A stretch of 64,000 bases of DNA, from the NCBI RefSeq assembly GCF_001610975.1, contig NZ_CP013342.1:1116001-1180000 (forward strand), in the 5' to 3' direction. Source of the stretch: Sphingopyxis terrae subsp. terrae NBRC 15098. Its GTDB lineage: Bacteria > Pseudomonadota > Alphaproteobacteria > Sphingomonadales > Sphingomonadaceae. Under the pieces are notes generated by a model, which was given only the letters and a program-made list of their open reading frames with translations, was not told the DNA's origin and made no database searches. Position 1 is the stretch's first letter; each line of letters starts with the position of its first letter. A program made the translations under genes and the position numbers. Shown here one piece after another: positions 1 to 11,643 of the stretch.

Positions 1-416
1 GAAGCCGGTGACGAGCAGGTTGACGACGAAAAAGTCGAGCCCGAAGAAAATGCCCCAGTCTCGCGTCTCGGCGGGCTGGACATTGGCGCCGCCCATCAAC
101 GCCGCCGCAAGCCCGATCATCAGCGCGGTCAGCCCCAGCACCTTGCGCGGCCGCAGCAGCAGGCTGAGTAGCGACAGGCCATAGCTAGCGAGCAAAGTCA
201 GGTGGACCATCCCGCGAAATCCGGTCCAGCCCTTGACGATCTCGAGCTCGGGCGTCGCGAACCAGTCGGGAAAGCGCAGCGCGACGACCATGAAAAAGCC
301 GCTGATCGCAAACAGCAATCCGAAGAAGCCCGAAAGCCACCCGCTCCCGAACCGTCGCACCTCGGTATGCGATTCCAGATCGCGCATGAGGCTTTTCAGA
401 TAGTCGCTCTTCGCCA
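1..416 (-). CDS. Membrane protein, N-terminal part; probably sterol desaturase / fatty acid hydroxylase family (runs off window)
   Basis: The frame opens with an ATG at 416 and stays open to the window edge (138 codons seen). The start reads MAKSDYLKSLMRDLESHTEV. It is followed by at least three hydrophobic stretches at about residues 28-48, 70-88 and 93-108, with a short charged stretch (RPRKV) between the last two. The catalytic part lies outside the window. From memory, this N-terminal arrangement resembles sphingomonad sterol desaturase family proteins, whose eight-histidine di-iron motifs would come later. The assignment is therefore tentative; a plain membrane protein of unknown function is the alternative. 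It precedes nothing obvious in operon with ligA, which ends 49 bp upstream of its start. Confidence 0.5.
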
Positions 417-465
417 TTTTGCCCCCCTCGCCCCCTCCGCATGACCAACCATATGCGCCGCGGTG

Positions 466-3001
<2,536 letters not shown>

Positions 3002-3005
<4 letters not shown>

Positions 3006-3685
3006 CGTGCAATCACCAGCACATGCACCTGTCGCCGTTCCCGAAAGCCGAGCGATTCATACAGCGCGATCGCGCCTTCATTGTCGGCATAGCTGTGCAG
3101 AAAGGGCGTCTCGCCGCGCTGCGCCATCGCGCGCATGACATGGCCGATCAACGCGCGCGCCAGTCCGCGGCCGCGGCAATCGGCCCAGGTCGCGACGCCG
3201 CTGACCTCCGCCATGCCGGGAACAAGCATGCGCTGCCCCGCCATCGCAAGCAGGCGCCCCTCTTCGCGTACGCCGAAGAAGGGGCCGTAGAGATGCGTCT
3301 TCGGCCCCCACGGCCCCGGCTTCGCATGCTCGGCGAGTGCGGTCATTTCAGCCGCATCGGCCTCGCCCAGCGGCACGATGGGGGGATCATCCGCGCGCGG
3401 TTCGGGCGGTGCTCCTTCCGCAACCATCTGCGTCAGAATGGCGCGCTTCATCTCGCGGGTTCCCGGCGGCAGCGGCCAAGCCTCGCCTTCGACCAGCCAC
3501 ATCTCGCCGTGCTCAGGAACAAGCGCCGCGAGCGCGGCTTGCGCCGCAGCGCCGGTGTCGGCGGCGGCACCGAACGGGCCGTAGTCCCCATCGATCCGCA
3601 CCGCCCGCGCGTCGCCCTGTGCCAGATGTGCCTGTCGGCCGGTCAGGATGCTGAGGATCGGCCGGTCGAGGGGGTGCGCGCTCAC
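3002..3685 (-). CDS. GNAT family N-acetyltransferase (FR47-like)
   Basis: 227 residues, a two-part GNAT. The C-terminal half carries the acetyl-CoA binding segment (GVATWADCRGRGLARALIGHV, about 165-185), then NEGAIALYESLGF, a typical GNAT motif B. The N-terminal half is divergent. The target substrate is not inferable. Its start overlaps the recN stop by 4 bp and its stop overlaps the monooxygenase gene by 4 bp, so four genes are read as one unit. Confidence 0.85.
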
Positions 3686-5367
3686 CCCGCAACCTCGAGC
3701 AGGCGGTCTGCCTGTGCCCGCGCCTCCGCGGTCACTTCGGCCCCCGACAGCATCCGGGCGATTTCTTCGCGGCGCCCCGCTTCGTCGAGCGCGCGTACGC
3801 CGGTGCGCGTCACCGTTCCTTCGCTCGACTTGGCGATCATGAAATGCGTCGCGCCCTTGGCGGCGACCTGCGGGCTGTGCGTCACCGCGAGCAATTGCTT
3901 GCCCCCGCCCTTTCCGCTTCCGCCGGCCAGCCGCGCCAGCCGCTCGCCGATTGCGCTCGCGACCGCACCGCCGACACCGCGGTCGATCTCGTCGAAGATG
4001 ATCGTGTCAGCACCGCCCTCTTCGGCAAGCGCAACCTTCAGCGCGAGGATGAAGCGCGACAATTCGCCGCCCGAGGCAATTTTGGCGAGCGGAGCAAAGG
4101 GTGTGCCGGGATTGGTCGCGATCAGAAATTCGACGCGGTCGATACCGTCCGCACCCCAACGCTCGGCAGGCAGGCGTTCGACGAGCGTGCGGAAGCGCGC
4201 CGCATCGAGCTTGAGCGGCGCCAGTTCGCCGGCGACCGCCGCATCGAGCCGCGCCGCGGCCTTCGTCCGCTGATCCGACAGCGCGGTCGCGGCATGAGTG
4301 TAGGCGGCGGCACCTTCGGCGACCGCTGCTTCGAGCCGGGCAAGCCCCGCGCTGCCGCCTTCGATCGCATCGAGCCGCGCGGCAAGGTCGTCGGTCAGCG
4401 CCGCCAGTTCGTCGGGCTGGACGCCATGCTTGCGCGCCATCGCGCGCAGTTCGAACAGCCGCGTCTCGGTCGCCTCGAGCCGATCGGGATCATATTCCAG
4501 GGCGCGTGCAGCCTCGTGCAGCTTGGCCTCGGCATCGTCGGCATCGATGATCGCGCGATCAAGGCTGGCGAGCGCTTCGGCAAGCAGCGGATGGTCGCCC
4601 GCCAGCCGGTCGAGCCGCCGCGCGGCACCGCGCAGCAGGGCGGGACCGCCGGCGCTGCCGTCGAATGCCTCCATGATCGCCGACAGGTCGCCTGCAATCC
4701 GCTCGCCCTTCTGCATCGCGGCGCGCGCCTCGGCGAGTTCGGCTTCTTCGCCCGGCTGCGGTGCCAGCGTTCGCAACTCGGCGACGCAATGTTCCAGCCA
4801 TTCGCGGTCGCGCTCGGCCTCGGCAATCGCGGTCCGTGCAGCCGCCAGTCGCTCCTCGGCGCTGCGCCAACTCGCATGCGCCGCCGCCACCGCGCCGGCA
4901 TCGGCGCGCGCATAGGCATCGAGCAGCGCGCGATGCCCCGCGGGCGCGAGCAGGCCGCGATCATCGTGCTGCCCATGAATTTCAACGAGATAGCTGCCGA
5001 CTTCGCGCAGCAGCGCCGCCGAACAGGGCTGATCGTTGAGAAAGGCGCGGCTGCCGCCGTCGGCCTTGACGGTGCGGCGGATGAGCAGCGGTTCGCCATC
5101 CTCCAATATGACATCATTGTCGGCGAGCAGCGCGGCGAGCGGCGTGCCTGCTGTCGGCGGCGCAAAGCTGGCGGTGACCTGCGCGCGGTCGCTGCCCTGC
5201 CGCACCAGCGCCGTGTCGGCGCGCGCACCCAGCGCAAGTCCCAGCGCGTCGAGGAGGATCGACTTGCCGGCGCCGGTTTCGCCCGTGAGCACGCCCAGCC
5301 CGCCCTCGAAATCGAGGTCGAGCCGTTCGATCAGAACGATATTCGATATGGACAGCGCGGTCAGCAT
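3682..5367 (-). CDS. recN: DNA repair protein RecN
   Basis: SMC-like ATPase acting early in repair of double-strand breaks. The Walker A motif GETGAGKS is at residues 29-36. A long alpha-helical coiled-coil middle rich in Ala, Glu and Arg follows, then the signature GGELSRF and Walker B with IIFDEIDRGVGG in the C-terminal lobe. 561 residues is the usual length. It is the first gene of an overlapping four-gene string that ends with ligA. The 49 bp between bamD and recN may hold its own promoter, but none is clear by eye. Confidence 0.97.
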   Translation of the reverse strand: MLTALSISNIVLIERLDLDFEGGLGVLTGETGAGKSILLDALGLALGARADTALVRQGSDRAQVTASFAPPTAGTPLAALLADNDVILEDGEPLLIRRTVKADGGSRAFLNDQPCSAALLREVGSYLVEIHGQHDDRGLLAPAGHRALLDAYARADAGAVAAAHASWRSAEERLAAARTAIAEAERDREWLEHCVAELRTLAPQPGEEAELAEARAAMQKGERIAGDLSAIMEAFDGSAGGPALLRGAARRLDRLAGDHPLLAEALASLDRAIIDADDAEAKLHEAARALEYDPDRLEATETRLFELRAMARKHGVQPDELAALTDDLAARLDAIEGGSAGLARLEAAVAEGAAAYTHAATALSDQRTKAAARLDAAVAGELAPLKLDAARFRTLVERLPAERWGADGIDRVEFLIATNPGTPFAPLAKIASGGELSRFILALKVALAEEGGADTIIFDEIDRGVGGAVASAIGERLARLAGGSGKGGGKQLLAVTHSPQVAAKGATHFMIAKSSEGTVTRTGVRALDEAGRREEIARMLSGAEVTAEARAQADRLLEVAG

Positions 5368-5416
5368 CCGGCCCCGCCTTACAATAGAACAAAGCGCGAA
5401 TCTATCGCGCGATGCA

Positions 5417-6211
5417 TCAGGCGCTGGGCGCGTGCTTTTCCATCAGCTTGTACGCGCGTTCGTACCATTTGCTGCCGGGATAATTGGCGCCGAGGACGGC
5501 CGCCGACTTCTTCGCCTCTTCGGGAACGCCGAGCGCGAGATAGCATTCGGTCAGCCGGAACAGCGCCTCGGGGGCGTGGCTGGTGGTCTGATATTTGTCG
5601 ACGACTTCGCGGAAGCGGATCGAGGCCGCGAGCCAGTTCGAGCTGCGCTCGTAAAAGCGGCCGATTTCCATCTCCTTGCCCGCCAGATGGTCGCGGACAA
5701 GGTCAAGCTTCAACCGCGCATCGGCGGCGTAGCGGCTGTCGGGATAGCGGCGCACAATCTCGCCCAGCGCGGCCTGCGCCTGCTGCGTGATCTTCTGGTC
5801 GCGGGTCACGTCGCTGATCTGCTCATAATAGCTGAGCGCGATCAGATAATAGGCGTAAGGCGCATCCTTGTTGCCCGGGTGGATCGACAGGAAACGCTGC
5901 GCCGATTCGATCGACGGCGTATATTCGCGGTCCATATAATAGGAAAAGGCGCTCATCAGCTGCGCGCGGCGCGCCCAGGGCGAATAGGGGTGCTGACGCT
6001 CGACCTCGTCGAACAGCGCCGCGGCAATCTTGTACTGGCCGCGGTCGAGACGATCCTGCGCGGCGCGATAAAGCGTATTCACGTCACGCGCGACGTAGCG
6101 CGTGTCCTTCTTGACCCCACCCCCGCCGGCGCAGGCCGCGAGCAGCGGCGAAATCACGAGGGCGGCGGCGATCAGGCGCACGGCGGCGCGAGAGGAATGG
6201 CGCTGAGTCAT
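5417..6211 (-). CDS. bamD: Outer membrane protein assembly factor BamD (lipoprotein)
   Basis: Essential lipoprotein of the BAM complex that inserts beta-barrel proteins into the outer membrane. The ATG at 6211 is chosen because it gives a classic lipoprotein signal: MTQRHSSRAAVRL, a hydrophobic run and the lipobox LLAAC. An upstream in-frame ATG (6283) would put 24 polar residues before it. The mature part contains TPR-like helical repeats (for example LYRAAQDRLDRGQYKIAAALFDEV and YAYYLIALSYYEQI). 264 residues is normal. It stands upstream of recN with a 49-bp gap, an arrangement I recall in alphaproteobacteria. Confidence 0.95.
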   Translation of the reverse strand: MTQRHSSRAAVRLIAAALVISPLLAACAGGGGVKKDTRYVARDVNTLYRAAQDRLDRGQYKIAAALFDEVERQHPYSPWARRAQLMSAFSYYMDREYTPSIESAQRFLSIHPGNKDAPYAYYLIALSYYEQISDVTRDQKITQQAQAALGEIVRRYPDSRYAADARLKLDLVRDHLAGKEMEIGRFYERSSNWLAASIRFREVVDKYQTTSHAPEALFRLTECYLALGVPEEAKKSAAVLGANYPGSKWYERAYKLMEKHAPSA

Positions 6212-6307
6212 GGGCGCGGTATAGCCACAGCGCAGATGAACGCAAAATAAATGATCATGTCTTTCGTCGGCATCGCGAACCAAATCGTCCGGCGGCGCCC
6301 GGGGGCG

Positions 6308-7021
6308 TCACGGCGCCGGAACCGGGGGCGCCTTCACCACACAGCCTTTGGGTGCATCGGCAGGCGCCGGAACGCGGCGCGCCGACAGGATGGTCACGGC
6401 CGGATCGAGGATCTGGCCGCGCATCACGCCCTCGCCCGCGGTCTCGGAAACCGGCATCGCGAAGATTTTTTCGGCGACGTCGCGCCCCGAAGCAATCTCG
6501 CCGAATACCGCGAAACCCGCCCCATCGCCGCCGGGCGCGTCGGCGTCGAAGCCCTTGATGCCGGACAGCAGCAAAAAGAAATCGGTCGTCGCATCGCCCG
6601 GGCGCAAATGCGCCATCACCAGCGCACCATCGCAATTGGTAAGGCCGGTTTTCGTTGTCGGCTCATGCGCGATGGGTGGGAAGTTGGTCCGCGGGTCGCC
6701 GCGGTTGCCCGCCTGAATCAGCTTGTTTCCCTCGCCCCAACTGCGCGTGGTTCGATAGAATTTGAACCCGTCCATCCGCTTGCTGTCGACATAGCGGAGG
6801 AAATTGGCGCTGGTGATCGGCGCCCGCTTGTCCTCCAGCCGAACGACGATCGTGCCCGCGTCGGTCTTGAGCGCCACATAAGGCCGCGTATCGGGCGCCG
6901 CGACTTCGACCGGGGGCGTCACGGCCGCCGGAACGGGCGGCGGCGGCGGGGGCAACTGCGTGGTCTGGGCTGGAACCGACTGCACCGCAAGGACGAGCGA
7001 CAGGATCAAGGGAGCGAACAT
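6308..7021 (-). CDS. Exported cyclophilin-type peptidyl-prolyl cis-trans isomerase
   Basis: 237 residues with a signal peptide (MFAPLILSLVLAVQSVPAQ) and a Pro-rich spacer (PPPPPPVPAAV). The cyclophilin domain starts near YVALKTDAGTIVVRLED and contains NFLRYVDSKRMDGFKFYR, then AHLRPGDATTDFFLLLS and GFAVFGEIASGRDV, matching the family core. It should catalyse proline isomerisation in the periplasm. It sits 84 bp after rimM, where trmD and rplS are found in many bacteria. Confidence 0.92.
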   Translation of the reverse strand: MFAPLILSLVLAVQSVPAQTTQLPPPPPPVPAAVTPPVEVAAPDTRPYVALKTDAGTIVVRLEDKRAPITSANFLRYVDSKRMDGFKFYRTTRSWGEGNKLIQAGNRGDPRTNFPPIAHEPTTKTGLTNCDGALVMAHLRPGDATTDFFLLLSGIKGFDADAPGGDGAGFAVFGEIASGRDVAEKIFAMPVSETAGEGVMRGQILDPAVTILSARRVPAPADAPKGCVVKAPPVPAP

Positions 7022-7105
7022 GGATCTCTCTGCGGACCTCTCTCTGGTTGGCGGGGGGTCAGGCTAGACGCCCCGGCAGCGAACGCCAAGCCTTTGCGCC
7101 GACAC

Positions 7106-7615
7106 CTATTCGACGAAGGCCGCCGCCACGGTCACGCCCTCGGGGTTCCAGGCAGGAACCGCCTGCGCGGTCATCGGCACCATGAAGCGCTTCGGCTTGT
7201 GTCCCGCTTCGGCCGGACGTTCGATTTCCAATATGTCGCCGGCGCCGAAATTCTCGACCGCCACGACATGGCCGACAGCCTCGCCGTCGGTCGAAACGCA
7301 GGGCAGGCCGATCAGATCGTGATGATAATATTCCCCCGGCGCGAGCGACGGCAGCGCCGAGCGCGGGACTGTCAGCACCGTGCCGCGCAGCGCTTCGGCG
7401 GCGCTGCGATCGGCGATTTCGGCAAAGCTTGCCACCGCGCCCTGATTGGCGGGGCGTATCGATTTCAGCGTCAGCTTGCGGGCGCCGGCGTCGAAAACGG
7501 AAAAGGCGCGGAGAGCCTCCGCGCCTTCACCGAACAATTTGAGCCGCACCTCGCCCCGGACCCCGTGCGCGCCGGCAATGGCGGCCAGGGTGACGGGACG
7601 ATCGGCGGCGGCCAA
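7106..7615 (-). CDS. rimM: Ribosome maturation factor RimM
   Basis: Assists assembly of the 30S subunit head. The TTG at 7615 is taken as the start. It lies 4 bp after the rpsP stop and gives 169 residues beginning near LAAADRPVTLAAIAGAHGVR, which aligns with the usual RimM opening. The only upstream ATG (7744) would lie inside rpsP and add 43 low-complexity residues. The N-terminal beta-barrel carries GAHGVRGEVRLKLF, and the C-terminal PRC-like barrel carries YYHHDLIGLPCVSTDGEAVG and FMVPMTAQAVPAWN. Expression is probably by coupling to rpsP. Confidence 0.93.
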   Translation of the reverse strand: MAAADRPVTLAAIAGAHGVRGEVRLKLFGEGAEALRAFSVFDAGARKLTLKSIRPANQGAVASFAEIADRSAAEALRGTVLTVPRSALPSLAPGEYYHHDLIGLPCVSTDGEAVGHVVAVENFGAGDILEIERPAEAGHKPKRFMVPMTAQAVPAWNPEGVTVAAAFVE

Positions 7616-7619
7616 GGGT

Positions 7620-8201
7620 TTAGCCTTCGGCCTTTTCTTCGCCGGCTTCGGCGACGGGGCCGCCTTCGGCAACTTCTTCGGCGATCGCAGCCGCGTCGTC
7701 GGCGCTCGCGTCGGCCGGAACTTCCTCGGCAACTGCGTCGGCAACCGCTTCGGCGGTTTCTTCGCTCTTCACCGAGCCGGTCGCATCCGATTCAGCCGCT
7801 TCGGGAGCCGCTTCTTCGGCCGGAGCCGGAGCCGCAGCGGCGGCCGCCGCAGCTTCTTCGGCCTCGGCCAGCTTCGCGGCCTTTTCTTCGGCGCGTTCCT
7901 TGGCCTTTTCACCCGGGACAGCCTTGTTCGGGTTGTTGCGGGCCGAACGTTCCTTCACGCCTGCGGCGTCGAGGAAGCGGGCGACGCGGTCGGTCGGCTG
8001 CGCGCCAACCGAAACCCAATGCTTCGCACGTTCGGCGTCGAGCTTGACGCGGTCCGGATTATCCTTGCCGAGCAGCGGGTTGTAGCTGCCGATGCGTTCG
8101 ATGAAACGGCCGTCGCGCGGGCTGCGCGAATCGGCAACGACGATCTTGTAGTAGGGGCGCTTTTTCGAACCGCCGCGCGAAAGGCGAATGGTGGTAGCCA
8201 T
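7620..8201 (-). CDS. rpsP: 30S ribosomal protein S16 with long acidic C-terminal tail
   Basis: Residues 1-85 are standard S16, from [20 protein letters not shown] to [10 protein letters not shown]. About 105 further residues follow that are very rich in Ala, Glu and Val ([25 protein letters not shown]). Typical bacterial S16 is 80-90 residues; extensions of this kind occur in alphaproteobacteria, but this one is long. The tail is probably disordered or helical and its role is unknown. Order ffh-rpsP-rimM is the classical SRP/ribosome operon. Confidence 0.97.
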   Translation of the reverse strand: MATTIRLSRGGSKKRPYYKIVVADSRSPRDGRFIERIGSYNPLLGKDNPDRVKLDAERAKHWVSVGAQPTDRVARFLDAAGVKERSARNNPNKAVPGEKAKERAEEKAAKLAEAEEAAAAAAAAPAPAEEAAPEAAESDATGSVKSEETAEAVADAVAEEVPADASADDAAAIAEEVAEGGPVAEAGEEKAEG

Positions 8202-8247
8202 GATATTTTCCTTCTGACTTGCTAACTTTGACTTTGATTTTTAAGGG

Positions 8248-9693
8248 TTATTTCTTCTTGTTCAGCAGATTGGCGAGATCGGGCGGAAGTCCGGCACCGC
8301 CAAGGCCGGGCAGTCCGCCGGCACCGCCGCCGCCGCCCATTCCGGGGATACCGCCGCCGCGGCCGAGGAGAGCGCCAAGGCCCTTGAGGCCGCCCATCTT
8401 GCGAATCTTCTTCATCGCGGTGGACATTTCCTGATGCATTTTCAGTACCTTGTTCACCTGCTGCACCGTGGTACCCGACCCGTTGGCAATGCGGATCTTG
8501 CGCTTCGCATTGATGATTTCGGGTTTCGCGCGTTCCTTTGGCGTCATCGAGCCCATGATCGCGTCGAAATGGACGAGCACCTTGTCGTCGGTGCCGCTCT
8601 GCGCCATCGCCGCCTGTGCTTTTTTGAGGCCGGGGATCATGCCCGCCAGCGCACCCAGCCCGCCCATGCGGCGCATCTGGTTCAATTGCGTGCGAAGATC
8701 GTCGAGGTCGAACTGACCCTTCGCCATCTTCTTGGCCATCGCCTCGGCCTCTTCGGCCTGAATCGTCTCGGCGGCGCGTTCGACGAGGCTGACGACGTCG
8801 CCCATGCCGAGGATGCGGCCCGCGATGCGCGAGGGCTGGAAGACTTCAAGGCCGTCAAGCTTTTCGCCGGTGCCGGCGAATTTGATCGGCTTGCCGGTGA
8901 CGGCGCGCATCGACAGCGCGGCGCCGCCGCGCGCATCGCCATCCATGCGGGTGAGCACGACGCCGGTCAGCGGCACCTGTTCGGTGAAGCGCTGCGCGAC
9001 CTGCACCGCGTCCTGACCGGTCAGGCTGTCGACGACGAGCAGCGTTTCGGCCGGATTCGCCGTGCGCGACACCGCCTGCATCTCGTCCATCAATTGCTGA
9101 TCGACGTGGAGGCGGCCCGCAGTATCGAGCATCAGCACGTCGAAGCCCTGAAGCTTGGCCGCCTGCATGGCGCGCTGCGCAATCTCGACCGGCTGCTGCC
9201 CGGCGATGATCGGCAAGGTCGCGACGTCGATCTGGCTACCGAGGACGGCGAGCTGTTCCTGCGCGGCGGGACGATTGACGTCGAGCGACGCCATCAGCAC
9301 CTTCTTGCGCTCCTTGTCCTTCAGCCGCTTCGCGATCTTCGCGGTCGTCGTCGTCTTGCCCGACCCCTGAAGGCCGACCATCATGACAACGGCGGGCGGC
9401 GTGACGGCAAGGTCAAGTTCAGCAGCTTCGGAGCCGAGCATTTCGGTCAGCGCGTCGCTGACGATCTTGACGACCTGCTGCCCCGGCGTGACCGAGCGCA
9501 GGACATTCTGACCGACCGCAAGTTCGGTGACCTGGTCGACGAAGCTGCGCACCACGGGCAGCGCGACGTCGGCTTCGAGCAGTGCGATGCGCACTTCGCG
9601 CATCGCCGCGCGCACGTCGGCCTCGGTCAGCGCACCGCGGCCGCGGAGCTTCCCGAATACATCGCCTAGCCGATTGCTCAGACTGTCGAACAT
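8248..9693 (-). CDS. ffh: Signal recognition particle protein Ffh
   Basis: GTPase subunit of SRP, binding signal sequences and 4.5S RNA. The ATG at 9693 (MFDSLSNRLGDVFGKL) is the family start; an upstream frame extension of 70 residues is not conserved-looking and is rejected. The NG domain carries GLQGSGKTTTTAKIAKRL, the DTAGR motif and TRMDGDARGG. The methionine-rich M domain follows and ends in a Gly-Pro-rich tail (GIPGMGGGGG) and a KKK end. 481 residues. The partner receptor gene ftsY is also in this window (13742-14668). Confidence 0.97.
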   Translation of the reverse strand: MFDSLSNRLGDVFGKLRGRGALTEADVRAAMREVRIALLEADVALPVVRSFVDQVTELAVGQNVLRSVTPGQQVVKIVSDALTEMLGSEAAELDLAVTPPAVVMMVGLQGSGKTTTTAKIAKRLKDKERKKVLMASLDVNRPAAQEQLAVLGSQIDVATLPIIAGQQPVEIAQRAMQAAKLQGFDVLMLDTAGRLHVDQQLMDEMQAVSRTANPAETLLVVDSLTGQDAVQVAQRFTEQVPLTGVVLTRMDGDARGGAALSMRAVTGKPIKFAGTGEKLDGLEVFQPSRIAGRILGMGDVVSLVERAAETIQAEEAEAMAKKMAKGQFDLDDLRTQLNQMRRMGGLGALAGMIPGLKKAQAAMAQSGTDDKVLVHFDAIMGSMTPKERAKPEIINAKRKIRIANGSGTTVQQVNKVLKMHQEMSTAMKKIRKMGGLKGLGALLGRGGGIPGMGGGGGAGGLPGLGGAGLPPDLANLLNKKK

Positions 9694-9960
9694 GCGCTTC
9701 CAAATCCTTCTCTCGATCCGCAACGCAAAAGACGCCGGTGAGCGAAACCTCGCCAACCAGCGGCTATCCGTGGACAGAAATTCCGTCGCGGATGTCGATA
9801 TGCCCACCCGAATCCAATAGGCGGACAGCGGCTCCTTAGGCGAGATCGCCCGCAAAGGCAAGTCGGACCGCCCGCTGGCTTCGCGATCACCACCAAGCCC
9901 CACTTAACGCAAATTTCACCGCTTTGCCGGCATATGCGAGGGAATGGTGGGGACTATAGC

Positions 9961-11592
9961 ATGAATTCGACGATGAAGCCGCGAAACCGTAGCGAGGACG
10001 CCCGACGCGACATGATCGCAGGGGGAATCGTCGTCGCCGCGATCGTGATGTTCGTCGGCACCGGCGGCAATGTGATGCAGGCGGTGGTGCAGACGCTGAT
10101 CGGCATCGGCGGCGGGCCGGACAAGGTCTTGTCGGCGGCGCTGATCCTGAATGTCGCGCTGATCCTGTTCGGCTGGCGCCGCTACGAAGACCTCAACCGC
10201 GAGATTCGCGAGCGCACCGAGGCCGAACAGCGCGCGCGCTATCTGGCCGACACCGATCCGCTGACCGGATTTCTGAACCGCCGCGCGCTGATCGTTGCGG
10301 GGCAGCAGCTCATCGCCAGCGCCGCGGCCGAAAAGCGCAATGTCGCCCTGTTCCTGCTCGACCTCGACCATTTCAAGACGGTCAACGATATTCACGGCCA
10401 TGCCGCGGGCGACCGTGTGCTGCAGGTCGCGGCCGAGCGGATCACCGCCATCCTGCCGCCCAATGCGACCAAAGCGCGGCTCGGCGGCGACGAATTCGTC
10501 GCGATGATTCCGTTCGAGCCCGCCGCGCGCGCCAACATCGACGCGCTCGCCGCGGCACTGGTTTCGTCGCTCGAGGATTCGGTCGCCCATGATGCGCAGC
10601 ATATCCGCATCGGCGCCTCGCTCGGCATCGCACTTGCCAATGATGCCAGCATGACGATGGAGACGATGATCCGCCAGGCGGACATCGCCATGTATCACTG
10701 CAAGGACGAGGGCCGGAACCGCTATTGCTGGTTCGAGCAGGGCATGGAAATGGCGGTCCAGGTCCGCAACCAGATCGAAAACGGCATCCGCGAAGGCATG
10801 CCGCGCGGCGAGTTCATTCCCTTTTTCGAGCCGCAGGTCGACATCGCGACCGGCCGCCTTGTCGGCTTCGAAATGCTGATGCGCTGGGATTCGCCCGAAT
10901 ATGGCATGATCCCGCCCGAACGCTTCATTCCAATCGCCGAGGAAAGCGGGCTGATCGGCGAATTGTCCCTGCTGGTCATTCGCCGCGCGATGGAAATCGC
11001 CAAAGGCTGGGATCCGTCGATCATTCTCGCGGTCAATATTTCTCCGCAACAGCTCAAGGATCCCTGGTTCAGCCAGAAGCTCACCAAGCTGCTGGTCGAA
11101 ACGGGCTACCCCGCCAGCCAGCTTGAGGTCGAGATCACCGAAAGCTCGCTGTTCGAGAATCTGCCGCTGGTCCGCTCGATCGTCACCAGCCTCAAGAATC
11201 AGGGCGTTTCGCTCAGCCTCGACGATTTCGGCACCGGCTATAGTTCCTTGTCGCACCTGCGCGCGCTGCCCTTCGACCGCATCAAGATCGACCGCAGCTT
11301 CGTCGCCGCGATGCGGGGCAGCCCCGATGCGCAGGCGATTGTGGTGGCAATTGTCCGCCTCGGCGAAAGCCTGGCCATGCCGATCACTGCCGAGGGCGTC
11401 GAAGACGAAGCAACCGCCACCGAACTGACGCGGCTCGGCTGCGCGAAGGGTCAGGGCTGGTTCTACGGCCGCGCCGCATCGGCCGACGACACGGCGCGCA
11501 TGCTTGCCGACCGCGGCCTTCTCCGCTCGCCCGCGCTGCCACAAACGCCGACCCCCGACGTCGACGAGGAAGTGCTGCGCAAGACGGCCTGA
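9961..11592 (+). CDS. Membrane-anchored GGDEF-EAL cyclic di-GMP protein
   Basis: 543 residues. Two hydrophobic helices (about 18-36 and 57-70) are followed by a short coiled linker. The diguanylate cyclase domain has an intact GGDEF (RLGGDEF); no RxxD inhibitory site is seen at the usual spacing before it. The phosphodiesterase domain has EML in place of EAL but keeps the glutamate, and retains EVEITES, DDFGTGYSS, KIDRSF and EGVE, so phosphodiesterase activity is likely. The ATG at 9961 is chosen over the one at 9934 because GGTGGGG lies at a suitable distance. It is divergent from ffh. The balance of synthesis and breakdown cannot be predicted. Confidence 0.93.
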   Translation: MNSTMKPRNRSEDARRDMIAGGIVVAAIVMFVGTGGNVMQAVVQTLIGIGGGPDKVLSAALILNVALILFGWRRYEDLNREIRERTEAEQRARYLADTDPLTGFLNRRALIVAGQQLIASAAAEKRNVALFLLDLDHFKTVNDIHGHAAGDRVLQVAAERITAILPPNATKARLGGDEFVAMIPFEPAARANIDALAAALVSSLEDSVAHDAQHIRIGASLGIALANDASMTMETMIRQADIAMYHCKDEGRNRYCWFEQGMEMAVQVRNQIENGIREGMPRGEFIPFFEPQVDIATGRLVGFEMLMRWDSPEYGMIPPERFIPIAEESGLIGELSLLVIRRAMEIAKGWDPSIILAVNISPQQLKDPWFSQKLTKLLVETGYPASQLEVEITESSLFENLPLVRSIVTSLKNQGVSLSLDDFGTGYSSLSHLRALPFDRIKIDRSFVAAMRGSPDAQAIVVAIVRLGESLAMPITAEGVEDEATATELTRLGCAKGQGWFYGRAASADDTARMLADRGLLRSPALPQTPTPDVDEEVLRKTA

Positions 11593-11643
11593 CGCCGCCA
11601 CATCGCTAGACTTCGCCCGTCGGCGCCCTTACATGCGCGGACT

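Noticed and set aside
3844..5790. Long open frame antisense to recN and bamD
   Set aside because: Mirrors the codon structure of two certain genes and crosses their boundary; no domain seen.
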